Source: Alicycliphilus denitrificans K601 (GTDB lineage Bacteria; Pseudomonadota; Gammaproteobacteria; Burkholderiales; Burkholderiaceae_C). Taken from it: a DNA stretch of 64,000 nucleotides. Made by a program: the position numbers and the translations under genes. Location: NCBI RefSeq assembly GCF_000204645.1, contig NC_015423.1:1-64000 (forward strand), read 5' to 3'. The notes beneath the pieces were generated by a model that searched no databases, was not told where the DNA came from, and saw only the letters and a program-made list of their open reading frames with translations. Shown here in pieces: positions 17,880 to 26,312 of this stretch (positions are counted from its first letter, which is position 1; every line of letters begins with the position of its first letter).

Positions 17880-18297
17880 ACCGAACACCAACCCAACCCC
17901 CGAGACGCCAGCGCCGGCCGAGGCCGCCGCGCCGGCCGCCGACCGGATGCGTTATGTGATCCCGGCCGTGCTGTCCACCTTGCTCACGCTGGTGGCGCTC
18001 GCGCCAGTGGCCTACGTCATCAACCGCAACATGCCTGCGCGTGTGGCCACCGTTGATTTGCAGGTGCTGGTGGAGGAAGACCAGAAGCGCACCCTCGACG
18101 TGATCGGGAAGGGTGGCGACGTGACCGACGAGCAGCGCGCCGTGGCGCAGAAGCTGACCATCGACTTTGCCAAGAAGCTGTCCGCGACCGTGGATGCGCT
18201 GGGGCAAGAGTGCAACTGCGTGATCGTCAACAAGGCGGCGCTGCTGGGTGGCGTGACCATCGACTACACGGATCAAGTCCGGGCGAGGATGAAGTGA
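17869..18297 (+). CDS. trbI: F-type TrbI protein
   Basis: This 142-residue protein has an N-terminal Pro/Ala-rich region, one membrane helix (VIPAVLSTLLTLVALAPVAYVI) and a periplasmic helical domain, which ends with CNCVIVNKAALLGG. It matches the F-type TrbI family between traC and traW. In F, TrbI influences pilus retraction. It overlaps the S26 peptidase start by TGATG. Confidence 0.88.
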   Translation: MTTEPNTNPTPETPAPAEAAAPAADRMRYVIPAVLSTLLTLVALAPVAYVINRNMPARVATVDLQVLVEEDQKRTLDVIGKGGDVTDEQRAVAQKLTIDFAKKLSATVDALGQECNCVIVNKAALLGGVTIDYTDQVRARMK

Positions 18298-18773
18298 TGA
18301 AGGCGAAGCGCATCTACTGGACAGTTTGCGCGGGTGTGTTCGCCGTGGGTGCGCTGGCCGCCGCCACTACCCCTTGGCTGGATTACACCTTCAACCTCAC
18401 CAACAGCCTGCCCGGCACCCTCTACGTGATCCACAAGGGCGGGGAAGTGAAGAAGGGCGAGCTGATCGCCTACCGCTGGCATGGCGGTGCGACCTATCCC
18501 GCTGGCACCACCTTCATCAAGCGCGTGGCCGGTGTGGCTGGCGACACGGTTAAACGGGCCGGCAGCGCGTTTTGGGTGAATGACCAATACATCGGCACCG
18601 CCAAGCCCTTCTCGAAGGCTGGCGTGCCTCTCCAGCCCGCGCAAGAGGGCGTTATCGGGGCAGGGGAGTATTTCGTTTCGACGCCCAACCCGAACAGCCT
18701 GGACTCGCGGTATGCGCTGACCGGCAACGTGAAGCAGGCCGAAGTCATCGGGAGGGCTTATGAGATTTTCTAA
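18297..18773 (+). CDS. S26 signal peptidase (RP4 TraF-like)
   Basis: This 158-residue inner-membrane serine protease has one membrane anchor, then the S26 catalytic serine in LTNSLPGTLYVI and the catalytic lysine in TFIKRVAGVAGD. A late conserved pattern, DSRYALTGNV, completes the fold. In RP4 the homologous TraF matures the pilin and can cyclise it; many F-type operons carry one in this position between trbI and traW. It may process TraA here, since leader-peptidase helpers such as TraQ are not seen. Confidence 0.92.
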   Translation: MKAKRIYWTVCAGVFAVGALAAATTPWLDYTFNLTNSLPGTLYVIHKGGEVKKGELIAYRWHGGATYPAGTTFIKRVAGVAGDTVKRAGSAFWVNDQYIGTAKPFSKAGVPLQPAQEGVIGAGEYFVSTPNPNSLDSRYALTGNVKQAEVIGRAYEIF

Positions 18774-19398
18774 GCTGATCGCAGCCCTGCTGATCGCCTC
18801 GATCCTGCCTGCCGCGAACGCGGCGAGCTTGGGCAGCATCGGGCCGACCTACCCGATTGGGGAGGAAAGCGCCCTCGACATGATTATGAAGAAGCTGCGC
18901 GAAAAGGAGCGTAGCGGCGAGCTGAAGCGGTTGCAGGAAGAAGCCATCCGCCGCTCGATGGGCAGCATCAAGAACATGAAGCCGGTGGACGGTATCACCA
19001 CCGTGCGCGCCCGCGCGCAGCGTTTCATCGACCCCACCGTGACCTACACCAAGCCGGTGACGACCGACGACGGCCGCATCGTGGTGCCGGCTGGAACGAA
19101 GATCAACCCGCTGGACATGACCAGCCTGACGAAGACGCTGGTTTTCTTCGACGGCCGCGACCCCGAACAGCGCGAAGCAGTGGGGCGCTTGGTGGCCAAG
19201 GGCGGCCAGCTCAAGGTGAAGCCGATTCTCGTTGCTGGGTCTTGGCTCGACCTCACCAAAGCCTGGAAGACCCAAGTTTTCTACGACCAGAAGGGCACCC
19301 TTTCCAAACGGTTCGGCATCACGGCCGTGCCGGCTGTGATTCGTCAGCAGGGAAAGATGCTTGTGCTCGATGAGATTCCCGCGAAGGAGCTGCAATGA
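18760..19398 (+). CDS. traW: T4SS pilus assembly protein TraW
   Basis: This 212-residue periplasmic protein has a signal peptide ending PAANA and the TraW patterns GPTYPIGEESALDMI near the start and TLVFFDGRDPEQ in the middle. TraW works with TrbC and TraU to assemble pili. It overlaps the previous gene by 14 bases and traU by ATGA. Confidence 0.93.
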   Translation: MRFSKLIAALLIASILPAANAASLGSIGPTYPIGEESALDMIMKKLREKERSGELKRLQEEAIRRSMGSIKNMKPVDGITTVRARAQRFIDPTVTYTKPVTTDDGRIVVPAGTKINPLDMTSLTKTLVFFDGRDPEQREAVGRLVAKGGQLKVKPILVAGSWLDLTKAWKTQVFYDQKGTLSKRFGITAVPAVIRQQGKMLVLDEIPAKELQ

Positions 19399-20396
19399 AA
19401 CGCTGGCTTGTAATGGCTTTCATGGTGCTCGCGGCGACTTTCGCGCGCGAAAGTATGGCCGGCGTGTGCCAGGGCAAGTTTGCCAACCCCATCACCGATA
19501 TTTGCTGGAGCTGCCTGTTCCCGCTGACGTTGGGCGGCACGCCGATCATGACGATGGGCCAGGAGGACACCGGCAACCCGGACGGCTTCCTCTGCACCTG
19601 CACCAACCCGCTGCGCATCGGCATCAAGACCGGCTTTTGGGAGCCGGCGCGGCGCGTGGATGTGACCCGCACCCCGTACTGCTTTGTCTCGCTGGGAGGC
19701 ATCAAGCTCGATCCCGGTATCCGTGCCCCGGAAGGCGAGATCCGTTTGCAGCAGGACAACACCAAGCAGTCCAACTATCAGGTTCATTGGTACGCCGATC
19801 CGATCCTTTATTGGCTGGAGGTGATCCTGGATAACCCGTGCCTGGAGACGGGTTCCTTTGACGTGGCCTACATCACCGAAGTCGATCCGACTTGGAACGA
19901 CGACGAGCTGACCATGCTGCTGAACCCGGAAACTTTCCTGTTCGGCAACCCCATTGCCCAAGCCGCGTGTGCCGGCGACTGCGTGTTGTCATCGGCTGGC
20001 TTTGGCAGTAACGCGCTTTTCTGGTGCGCCGGCTGCCAGGGTTCGATCTACCCCTTCAACGGCCATGTGCAGGCCCACGTCTCACACGTACAAGCCAGTT
20101 CGCTGCTGGTGCAGCGCATGACGGCCAAGCTGCACCGCGAATTCCTGATGTGGGGCACCTCTGGCGCTGACGGCTTGTGCGGCATCTATCCCGAGCCGGT
20201 GATGGACAAGACCCAATACAAGTACCAGATGCTCTACCCGATCCCGCAGACGGAAAAGATCAACGGGCGCTGCTGCCAACCCTATGGCCGCACGACCGCG
20301 ATTTGGGGCGCTGGCAAGAGCTACCCGTATGCCGGCGAAGACTTCGCCTACATGATTTTCCGCAAGAAAAACTGCTGCCTGGGAGTGGGATTCTGA
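19395..20396 (+). CDS. traU: T4SS protein TraU
   Basis: This 333-residue exported protein is cysteine-rich, with TraU motifs ITDICWSCLFPLTLGG, FLCTCTNPLRIG and GRCCQPYGRTTAIWG. It takes part in pilus assembly and DNA transfer and needs disulfide formation. A perfect P1 palindrome sits inside the signal peptide, encoding the sequence ATFARESMAG just before the cleavage site. It overlaps traW and trbC start/stop codons. Confidence 0.95.
   Translation: MKRWLVMAFMVLAATFARESMAGVCQGKFANPITDICWSCLFPLTLGGTPIMTMGQEDTGNPDGFLCTCTNPLRIGIKTGFWEPARRVDVTRTPYCFVSLGGIKLDPGIRAPEGEIRLQQDNTKQSNYQVHWYADPILYWLEVILDNPCLETGSFDVAYITEVDPTWNDDELTMLLNPETFLFGNPIAQAACAGDCVLSSAGFGSNALFWCAGCQGSIYPFNGHVQAHVSHVQASSLLVQRMTAKLHREFLMWGTSGADGLCGIYPEPVMDKTQYKYQMLYPIPQTEKINGRCCQPYGRTTAIWGAGKSYPYAGEDFAYMIFRKKNCCLGVGF
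19437..19454. repeat. P1 palindrome, perfect, in the traU signal peptide
   Basis: A perfect ACTTTCGC-GC-GCGAAAGT encodes Thr-Phe-Ala-Arg-Glu-Ser at the end of the signal peptide h-region. The charged Arg-Glu pair is unusual so near a cleavage site. Confidence 0.8.
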
Positions 20397-21172
20397 TGAA
20401 CAAGAAAACTGTCATCGGGCTGATGCTGCTGGCCGCTTTCGCCCGCGAAAGCGTGGCGCAGAGCACGCCGACCGCATCCCAGCTCGACCAAGAACGCCAA
20501 CGCATCGAGCTTGAGCGCAAGCAGATGTTTGACCCGAACAACCCCGCCTCGAAGGCCAAGAAGGGCGCTATGCCCAACTCGGCCGACATCGACCGGGAAA
20601 TGCGCCGCGTAGATCGTGAGCGCAAGCAGATGTTCGATCCAAACAACCCCGCGACCAAGAACGCCGCCAACGTGTTCCCCAACGTGCCGACGCCGGAGCG
20701 CGCCGGGATCGACATCGAGGCGCTGGCCAAGCAATACGAGCAAAAGGCCCAGGCCCGCAAGATGGATGACCTGATGATTTTCGCCAGCTTCACGATGCCG
20801 GCCGAATCACTCAAGCGGATCGTCAGCCAAGCCAACCGGGTGGGGGCTTCTGTGGTGCTGCGCGGTTTCAAGAACAACTCGCTGAAGGATACGGCGCTGG
20901 CCATCAAGGAGCTGGGAGAGCAGGGCGGCAACGTCCTGGTGAACCCCAACGCCTTCACCAAGTACAAGGTCAAGGCTGTTCCCACGATGGTGCTGGCCAA
21001 GGCCGCAACCATCGACCAAGTGGACAACGAGGGCTGCGCCCTCCCTGACAACTTTGTGGCAGTGGCCGGTGACGTTTCGCTGGACTACGCCCTGGACGAG
21101 ATTGTGCGCCGCGCGCCGCAGTTTGAAGCCGTGGCGTCTCGCTACCTTCGCCAGATCAGGGGGAACCAATGA
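20396..21172 (+). CDS. trbC: F-type TrbC protein
   Basis: This 258-residue periplasmic protein has a signal peptide that again contains AFARESVAQ, encoded by a P1 palindrome. Residues from about 30 to 90 hold two copies of a repeat (ERKQMFDPNNPASK and ERKQMFDPNNPATK). The C-terminal half is the TrbC domain with a thioredoxin-like look (MIFASFTMPAESLKRIV, VLVNPNAFTKYKVKAVPTMV). Its start overlaps the traU stop by TGATG. TrbC cooperates with TraW and TraU. Confidence 0.92.
   Translation: MNKKTVIGLMLLAAFARESVAQSTPTASQLDQERQRIELERKQMFDPNNPASKAKKGAMPNSADIDREMRRVDRERKQMFDPNNPATKNAANVFPNVPTPERAGIDIEALAKQYEQKAQARKMDDLMIFASFTMPAESLKRIVSQANRVGASVVLRGFKNNSLKDTALAIKELGEQGGNVLVNPNAFTKYKVKAVPTMVLAKAATIDQVDNEGCALPDNFVAVAGDVSLDYALDEIVRRAPQFEAVASRYLRQIRGNQ
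20435..20452. repeat. P1 palindrome, CC centre, in the trbC signal peptide
   Basis: GCTTTCGC-CC-GCGAAAGC has matched arms with G/C as the outermost pair and a CC centre. It is only 1 kb from the traU copy and encodes the same Phe-Ala-Arg-Glu-Ser peptide. Confidence 0.7.
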
Positions 21173-22467
21173 AGCGCGTCCTTTCCATCGCCGCGATGCT
21201 GGCCGCTGTGGGCGTAGCCAGCGCACAAACCATCACGACGCCGGCCGACGCCTTCAATGCCGGCAAGGACTTCGCCAACACGGGCAAAGGTGTGGCGGGG
21301 GGCAAGATCAATGGGGCAACTGGCTCCAACGTGCTGCCGTACTACAGCACCACGGCACCGGAGACGGCCAACTTCCAGGAGGGGCGCAACCTCATCGGCG
21401 GGGCGGGCACGAACAAGCAGATTCAGTGCGAGACGTACAAGGCCCCCAATGCCTTCCAGCAGCAGGAATGCGACGCGGTGAACTTCATGAGCAAGAACCC
21501 GACGCAGCGGCCGAAGTTCACCATCGACAAGCAGACCGACCCGATCCTGACCGGCTCCAAAGGCGTCATCAACAACCCCGGCAGCATCCCTGGCGCTTCG
21601 ACGCAGCAATGCCGCGTGGAGCGCGTGAAAAACCCGGCGACCTACATCACCGAGACTTGCACGGAAACGCAGACGCTGGAAAACCTGTCCTGCAAGCGCG
21701 TGCTCAAGGTGGCGTGCGATCCAGAACGCGACGGCTGCGACCAGGGCGGCATTGTCCCGAATAGCTGGGCCGGCGACATGGCCACCAGCTTCACCCCGGA
21801 CGGGGCCGGCAACTACATCCTCCAGTTCGGCACCATCGCGGACAACTATTGGGGCGGCTGGGGTGCGGTGTACGACCGCAACCTCACTTTCGACATCCGT
21901 GACGTGGGGCTGATTACCCGTTTCGCCCTGACCCGTGCCGCGTTTGACGACTGGCTGATGGTCAAGGTGAACGGCAACCTCGTCTATGTCGGCCCGCGTG
22001 GTGGCGACCGCCTCGAAATCTATTCGCCGCCTCCGGTCTTCGAGTCCTCCAGCACGCGCTCATGCACGCAGACTTGGGACGATTGGGGCAGTGGCTGGCA
22101 GTGCTCCGATACGGGCGGCGGCGGTTGGTGGGGCGGCGGCGGTGGCGGTAATGCCGTCTCCTACCAATCCTGCACGGCCGTGGGCGGCGGCTGGAATTGC
22201 ACAACCAGCGACTACCGCACCGGCATGGTTCAGTACTGCGCCACCTGCTTCAGCGGCCCGGAGCTTTCGACGAGCTGGAACTTCGGCTTGAACATCGACG
22301 TGAAGCCCTACCTCAAGAACGGCTCCAACACGATCTTCATGCGGACGATTGTTGCGGGCGGCGGGGAAGGGGCGATCCAGCTCACGACGCGCCAACTGTG
22401 CCCGCGCAACTGCTATGACCAATGGGACAACAGCCAGTGCGCTCCCCTGGAACAGAGGGCTCAATGA
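21169..22467 (+). CDS. TraN-like protein, N-terminal half (split TraN)
   Basis: This 432-residue exported protein has a signal peptide (ending GVASA) and a middle region with CRVERVKNPATYITETCTETQTLENLSCKRVLKVAC, a pattern seen in large TraN proteins. It continues with a glycine/tryptophan-rich stretch (TGGGGWWGGGGGG) and CPRNCYDQWDNSQC at the end. It overlaps the following gene, which carries the conserved C-terminal TraN domain and its own signal peptide. Together they would total about 850 residues. It probably acts at the recipient surface in mating-pair stabilisation. Confidence 0.78.
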   Translation: MKRVLSIAAMLAAVGVASAQTITTPADAFNAGKDFANTGKGVAGGKINGATGSNVLPYYSTTAPETANFQEGRNLIGGAGTNKQIQCETYKAPNAFQQQECDAVNFMSKNPTQRPKFTIDKQTDPILTGSKGVINNPGSIPGASTQQCRVERVKNPATYITETCTETQTLENLSCKRVLKVACDPERDGCDQGGIVPNSWAGDMATSFTPDGAGNYILQFGTIADNYWGGWGAVYDRNLTFDIRDVGLITRFALTRAAFDDWLMVKVNGNLVYVGPRGGDRLEIYSPPPVFESSSTRSCTQTWDDWGSGWQCSDTGGGGWWGGGGGGNAVSYQSCTAVGGGWNCTTSDYRTGMVQYCATCFSGPELSTSWNFGLNIDVKPYLKNGSNTIFMRTIVAGGGEGAIQLTTRQLCPRNCYDQWDNSQCAPLEQRAQ

Positions 22468-23708
22468 TGATGAAGAAGATTCTTGCCGCATTGGCCTTTG
22501 TCGCCAGCTTCAGCGCCTTCGCAGCGCCTGACTGCCAGAAGACGGGAACGGTTTGCACCGCGCCCAACCAGACCCGCAACGTGTCGGGCCTGTCCGTCTT
22601 TCGTGAATGCTGGGAATACCAGGACACCTATCAATGCCGCAGCCAGAACATGGTCAACGACTGCCAGCCGCTGCGAGACAAGGGGTGCTCTCAGATCGGA
22701 TCGTCATGCGTGGAGCGCGACGATTCCGGCACCTGCGTGATGTACGAGCAGAAATACAACTGCCCGGACAAGCCTGAAACCTACACCGAGAAAACGGTGT
22801 GCGATCAAAGCGCCTTCTGCCAGAACGGCGGGGCTGGGTGCTTTGATACCAGCGCGCCACCCGACAAGGACTTTGGCCAAGCGGCCGTGATGATGGAGGC
22901 CGCCCGCGAGGCCGGCGTGTACGGCATCGACCCGAACAAGGTCGAAATCTTCAAGGGCTACATGGAGGAATGCAGCATCAAGGTCTTGGGTGGCACCACG
23001 CTCAAGAGCTGCTGCAAGTCAGCCGGTGGTGGCGCTGCCTTCAGCAATTACGCGCTCCTGGGCGCCGGCATGAAGGCGGCAGGCGAAGCGGGCCGCGAAT
23101 CCATCGTGCTGGGTTCCAAGTACATGTACGACTCGCTGTATGGCCAGCTCGACAGCTCCCTTGTAGATAAGGGACTTGGCGCAATGAATAGCTGGGCCTC
23201 CGGCTTGGGTGATGGTGTCTTCAATCCGCAATTCGGGTTCTATGGCTTCACTTTTGAGTTCACCTTTGCCAACGGCTTCCAGTTCGTCGGTTTTGACCCG
23301 TACAGCTTCGCCCTGTCCGTGGCAATCATGCTGGTGCAGGAATGGTTGAGCTGCGATTCGGCCGAGCAGGTCATGGCCATGAAGCGCGGCCAAAACCTGT
23401 GCGTCCATATTGAGACGTATTGCAGCAAGAAGGTGCTCAAGGTCTGCGTGGAGAAGAAGGAACGCCACTGCTGCTTTAACTCCAAGCTGGCCAAGATCAT
23501 CAACCGCCAAGGCCGCGCCCAACTCGGGATGCCGATGAATAGCTGCGGCGGCTTCAACCAGGCGCAGCTCCAGGCCCTCGATTTCTCCCGGATTGATCTG
23601 TCCGAGTTCATCGCGGACATCGTGCCCAAGGATGTGCCGGCATCGACCATGAGCAACCGGGTGCAGCAGACCGTCAACAAAAAAGTTCAGAGCTACTACG
23701 ACCAATGA
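22464..23708 (+). CDS. traN: TraN-like mating-pair stabilisation protein, C-terminal half
   Basis: This 414-residue protein has its own signal peptide (KKILAALAFVASFSAFA) and about two dozen cysteines. It carries the TraN signature near the end: KVCVEKKERHCCFNSKLAKII followed by GRAQLG. The N-terminal third has TraN-type cysteine repeats (CWEYQDTYQCRSQ, CSQIGSSCVERDDSGTC). It starts at ATG 22464 in a four-base overlap with the upstream half. TraN is usually one outer-membrane polypeptide that binds recipient porins, so the division into two exported proteins is notable. Confidence 0.88.
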   Translation: MMMKKILAALAFVASFSAFAAPDCQKTGTVCTAPNQTRNVSGLSVFRECWEYQDTYQCRSQNMVNDCQPLRDKGCSQIGSSCVERDDSGTCVMYEQKYNCPDKPETYTEKTVCDQSAFCQNGGAGCFDTSAPPDKDFGQAAVMMEAAREAGVYGIDPNKVEIFKGYMEECSIKVLGGTTLKSCCKSAGGGAAFSNYALLGAGMKAAGEAGRESIVLGSKYMYDSLYGQLDSSLVDKGLGAMNSWASGLGDGVFNPQFGFYGFTFEFTFANGFQFVGFDPYSFALSVAIMLVQEWLSCDSAEQVMAMKRGQNLCVHIETYCSKKVLKVCVEKKERHCCFNSKLAKIINRQGRAQLGMPMNSCGGFNQAQLQALDFSRIDLSEFIADIVPKDVPASTMSNRVQQTVNKKVQSYYDQ

Positions 23709-24067
23709 AAACTCTCTCTATCGCCCTCATTCTGCTGGCCTGCTCGACTTTCGCGCGCGAAAGCCTCGCTGGGCCAACCGTCTATACCCGGCAACACGAC
23801 GTGCTGGCCGCTGCGATCCGCAACGGCAGCTCCAGCGGCGTCATGGAAGGGGAGGTGGCCGAGCACTTCACGCGCCAATTCCGCTCGACCGGGCCGCTGC
23901 TGGTGACTGCGAAGGTCATCAAGTCTTTCAGCCGCGCCGACTGCAAGCGCCTTGAAATGGTGTTCACCAAGAAGGACGTGGATACCCCACAAGGCCGCAC
24001 CGACGCGATCCTGAAGACCCAGCTCAACTACTGCCTCGACGGCACCCCGCCAATTTCCGTGGAGTAA
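23705..24067 (+). CDS. Small exported T4SS-operon protein, unknown
   Basis: This 120-residue protein has a signal peptide containing STFARESLAG, encoded by a P1 palindrome, and a mature domain of about 95 residues with two cysteines (RADCKRLEM and QLNYCLDG). It starts in an ATGA overlap with traN and is followed by traF four bases later, so it is part of the T4SS operon. I do not recognise a family. The cysteine pair probably forms a disulfide. A periplasmic assembly role is inferred from position only. Confidence 0.75.
   Translation: MKTLSIALILLACSTFARESLAGPTVYTRQHDVLAAAIRNGSSSGVMEGEVAEHFTRQFRSTGPLLVTAKVIKSFSRADCKRLEMVFTKKDVDTPQGRTDAILKTQLNYCLDGTPPISVE
23747..23764. repeat. P1 palindrome in a third signal peptide
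   Basis: ACTTTCGC-GC-GCGAAAGC has one outer mismatch in the dyad. It encodes Thr-Phe-Ala-Arg-Glu-Ser in the signal peptide of the 120-residue exported protein. Confidence 0.7.
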
Positions 24068-24071
24068 GCCA

Positions 24072-24884
24072 ATGATGAAGCGAAGCCTTCTCCTGCTGGC
24101 CCTGCTGTCCGGGTACGCCAATGCGCAGTCACTGGATTACCCGTCTGTTTGGCAGTGCGATGCGAACAAGCCCAACTGGTACTGCGACATGGAAGACGCC
24201 AAGCCGCAACCTGTGCAGCCGACGCCGGCACCGGCACGGCAGCAGACTAGCCGCAAGGCTGACCAGCCAAAGCGCATCGAGCTGAAGGACATCAAGACCG
24301 CCGAGCAACTGCGACAAGAACTGAAGCGCCGGGAAGACGTGGCGGTGATGAACCCCACCGACCAGAACATGAAGGACTACCTGGAGCTTTGGCAGATGAC
24401 GCAGGACAAGGGGGCTGTCTTCGCTGACAACTGGCGGCGCGTGGTCTGGCAAAACCCGAGCCTCGACTACGCGCAAAAGCGGCCGGTCAATAACTCCGCG
24501 ATCAAGATTTACGACGAAGGCCGCATTCAGAACGAGGAACAGCAACTGAAGATGTTGGCCAAGGAGCACGGGCTGATCTTCTTCTTCCGTAGCGACTGCC
24601 CGTACTGCCATGCAATGGCCCCGACGCTGAAGATGCTTTCCGACAAGTACGGCATCGAGGTGCTGCCGGTATCAGTCGATGGCATGGGCCTGCCCGAGTT
24701 CCCGAACCCCCGCGACGGCCGCGCGCAAGCTGCGGCTTGGGGGATTGAGCGCGTGCCGGCACTGTTCATTGGCTCAAAGCAGACCGGCGACCGTGCGCCC
24801 GTGGGCTTCGGAATGATGGCCCTAACCGAAATCGTCAATCGAATCTTTGTCCTCACCGGCACCAAGCCCGGCGATAACTTCTAA
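24072..24884 (+). CDS. traF: T4SS protein TraF (thioredoxin-like)
   Basis: This 270-residue periplasmic protein has a signal peptide (ending GYANA), a linker and a thioredoxin-like domain with active-site motif C176-P-Y-C179 (FFFRSDCPYCHAMAP) and the late segment GIERVPALFIG. F TraF lacks the CXXC, but many F-type homologues keep it, as here. It assists pilus assembly and may oxidise or isomerise partners such as TraH. It stands in the standard traF-traH-traG order. Confidence 0.93.
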   Translation: MMKRSLLLLALLSGYANAQSLDYPSVWQCDANKPNWYCDMEDAKPQPVQPTPAPARQQTSRKADQPKRIELKDIKTAEQLRQELKRREDVAVMNPTDQNMKDYLELWQMTQDKGAVFADNWRRVVWQNPSLDYAQKRPVNNSAIKIYDEGRIQNEEQQLKMLAKEHGLIFFFRSDCPYCHAMAPTLKMLSDKYGIEVLPVSVDGMGLPEFPNPRDGRAQAAAWGIERVPALFIGSKQTGDRAPVGFGMMALTEIVNRIFVLTGTKPGDNF

Positions 24885-24894
24885 GGAGCTGCCC

Positions 24895-26301
24895 ATGCTA
24901 CTGAAAAAAGTAACGGCGCTGGTGACGGCATTTGCTTTCACCACCTCTACCTACGCCATGAACATGCAGGAGCTTTTCGACTCCGTGAATGCTCAAGGCA
25001 ACGTCAGCAACCCGGCCGTGCTGCAAGGCCAGACGATGAACCTCTACACCGGAGGCAGTCTGTTCATGCGGATGCCCAAGCGCACCTACCAACTGGCGAC
25101 GGTGACGCCGCCGAGCTGGAACGCTGGGTGCGGCGGCATTGACCTGTTCGCGGGCGGCTTCTCGTTCATCAACAAAGAGCAGTTCGTGGCCATGCTGCGC
25201 AACATTGGCTCGAATGCCCTGGGCTACGGCTTCAAGCTGGCCATTCAGAACCTGTGCCCGACCTGCGACAACGTGATGCAGGCCCTGCAAGCCACGGCGC
25301 AAGCTGCCAATCGTCTCAACATGGATTCCTGCGAGGCGGCCAAGGGGATCGTCAATGCGGCCGTGCCCGACACCTGGACGCGCGGCAAGCAAAACGCGGC
25401 TAAGAACTTCGGTGTGGACACCAACATTTTCGAGAACATCACCGACGCTTGGACGAACGTGATGAACAGCGAAAGCCGGGCCAACCAGACGGTGAACTCG
25501 GCGGCCAGCGCGCGACCCGAGGCGAAAGACCAGCTCCCGACCGGCAACGTGGTTTGGAAGGCGCTCAAGAAGCTCGATGGCGTCACCGACGAGCAACGCA
25601 TGATCCTGATGTCGATGATCGGCAGCATGATTTTCCCGACCGGCGACACCCCGCAACTGCCTATCCCGCTGCTGCGCAAGGAAATCACGGTGGAGGCCCT
25701 GGTGGGTGCGCGTACCACCTCCGACACCATCACGGTGCCGATCTGGCGTTGCGACACCACCAGCGCGGACGGCTGCTTGAGTCCGACCGAGGATGAAGTG
25801 ACCACCAAGAGCTTCAAGACGATGGTGCGGGAGAAGATGGAAAAAATCTCCGACAAGATCGCCAACCGTTCAGCTCACGACGACATGGCGGCCACCATCG
25901 GCTTCCTGAACGCAACCGATCTGCCCATCTACAAGATGCTGGCCGTGACGACAACCCTCAACAACACCTCGATGGCCGACGCGCTGATTGGCCGCTACCA
26001 GGAGCTGATCGCCGCCAAATACGCCGAGGTTTACATCCAGCGTGCCGTCACCGACCTGCGCGGCGCGATGGCGAAGTTCTCTGCCGCAGCCGATGCCACC
26101 CAGGCCGCCGAGCTGGGCAAGATGAAGCCCGAGCTGGAGGAAATTTCGCGCGCGGCAAAGCAGGTGCTGGCCACTGCCTACTCGCAGACCATCAGCACCT
26201 ACAACATCGCCCAGGAGGTGCAGTACATGGAGCGTGCGCTGAATGCCAACCTGTCGCAGACGCTGCGTAACTCGCTCGCCTTCGGCAAGAGCCTGCGCTA
26301 A
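24895..26301 (+). CDS. traH: T4SS protein TraH
   Basis: This 468-residue exported protein has a signal peptide (ALVTAFAFTTSTYA) and the TraH patterns PPSWNAGCGGIDLFAGGFSFIN and NLCPTCDNVMQAL. It has long helical stretches, including a coiled coil toward the C-terminus. It acts with TraF in pilus assembly in the outer part of the channel. The ATG at 24895 follows TAAGGAG. The C-terminal region carries a weak P1-like sequence that I did not count. Confidence 0.94.
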   Translation: MLLKKVTALVTAFAFTTSTYAMNMQELFDSVNAQGNVSNPAVLQGQTMNLYTGGSLFMRMPKRTYQLATVTPPSWNAGCGGIDLFAGGFSFINKEQFVAMLRNIGSNALGYGFKLAIQNLCPTCDNVMQALQATAQAANRLNMDSCEAAKGIVNAAVPDTWTRGKQNAAKNFGVDTNIFENITDAWTNVMNSESRANQTVNSAASARPEAKDQLPTGNVVWKALKKLDGVTDEQRMILMSMIGSMIFPTGDTPQLPIPLLRKEITVEALVGARTTSDTITVPIWRCDTTSADGCLSPTEDEVTTKSFKTMVREKMEKISDKIANRSAHDDMAATIGFLNATDLPIYKMLAVTTTLNNTSMADALIGRYQELIAAKYAEVYIQRAVTDLRGAMAKFSAAADATQAAELGKMKPELEEISRAAKQVLATAYSQTISTYNIAQEVQYMERALNANLSQTLRNSLAFGKSLR

Positions 26302-26312
26302 GGGGGGATGCC

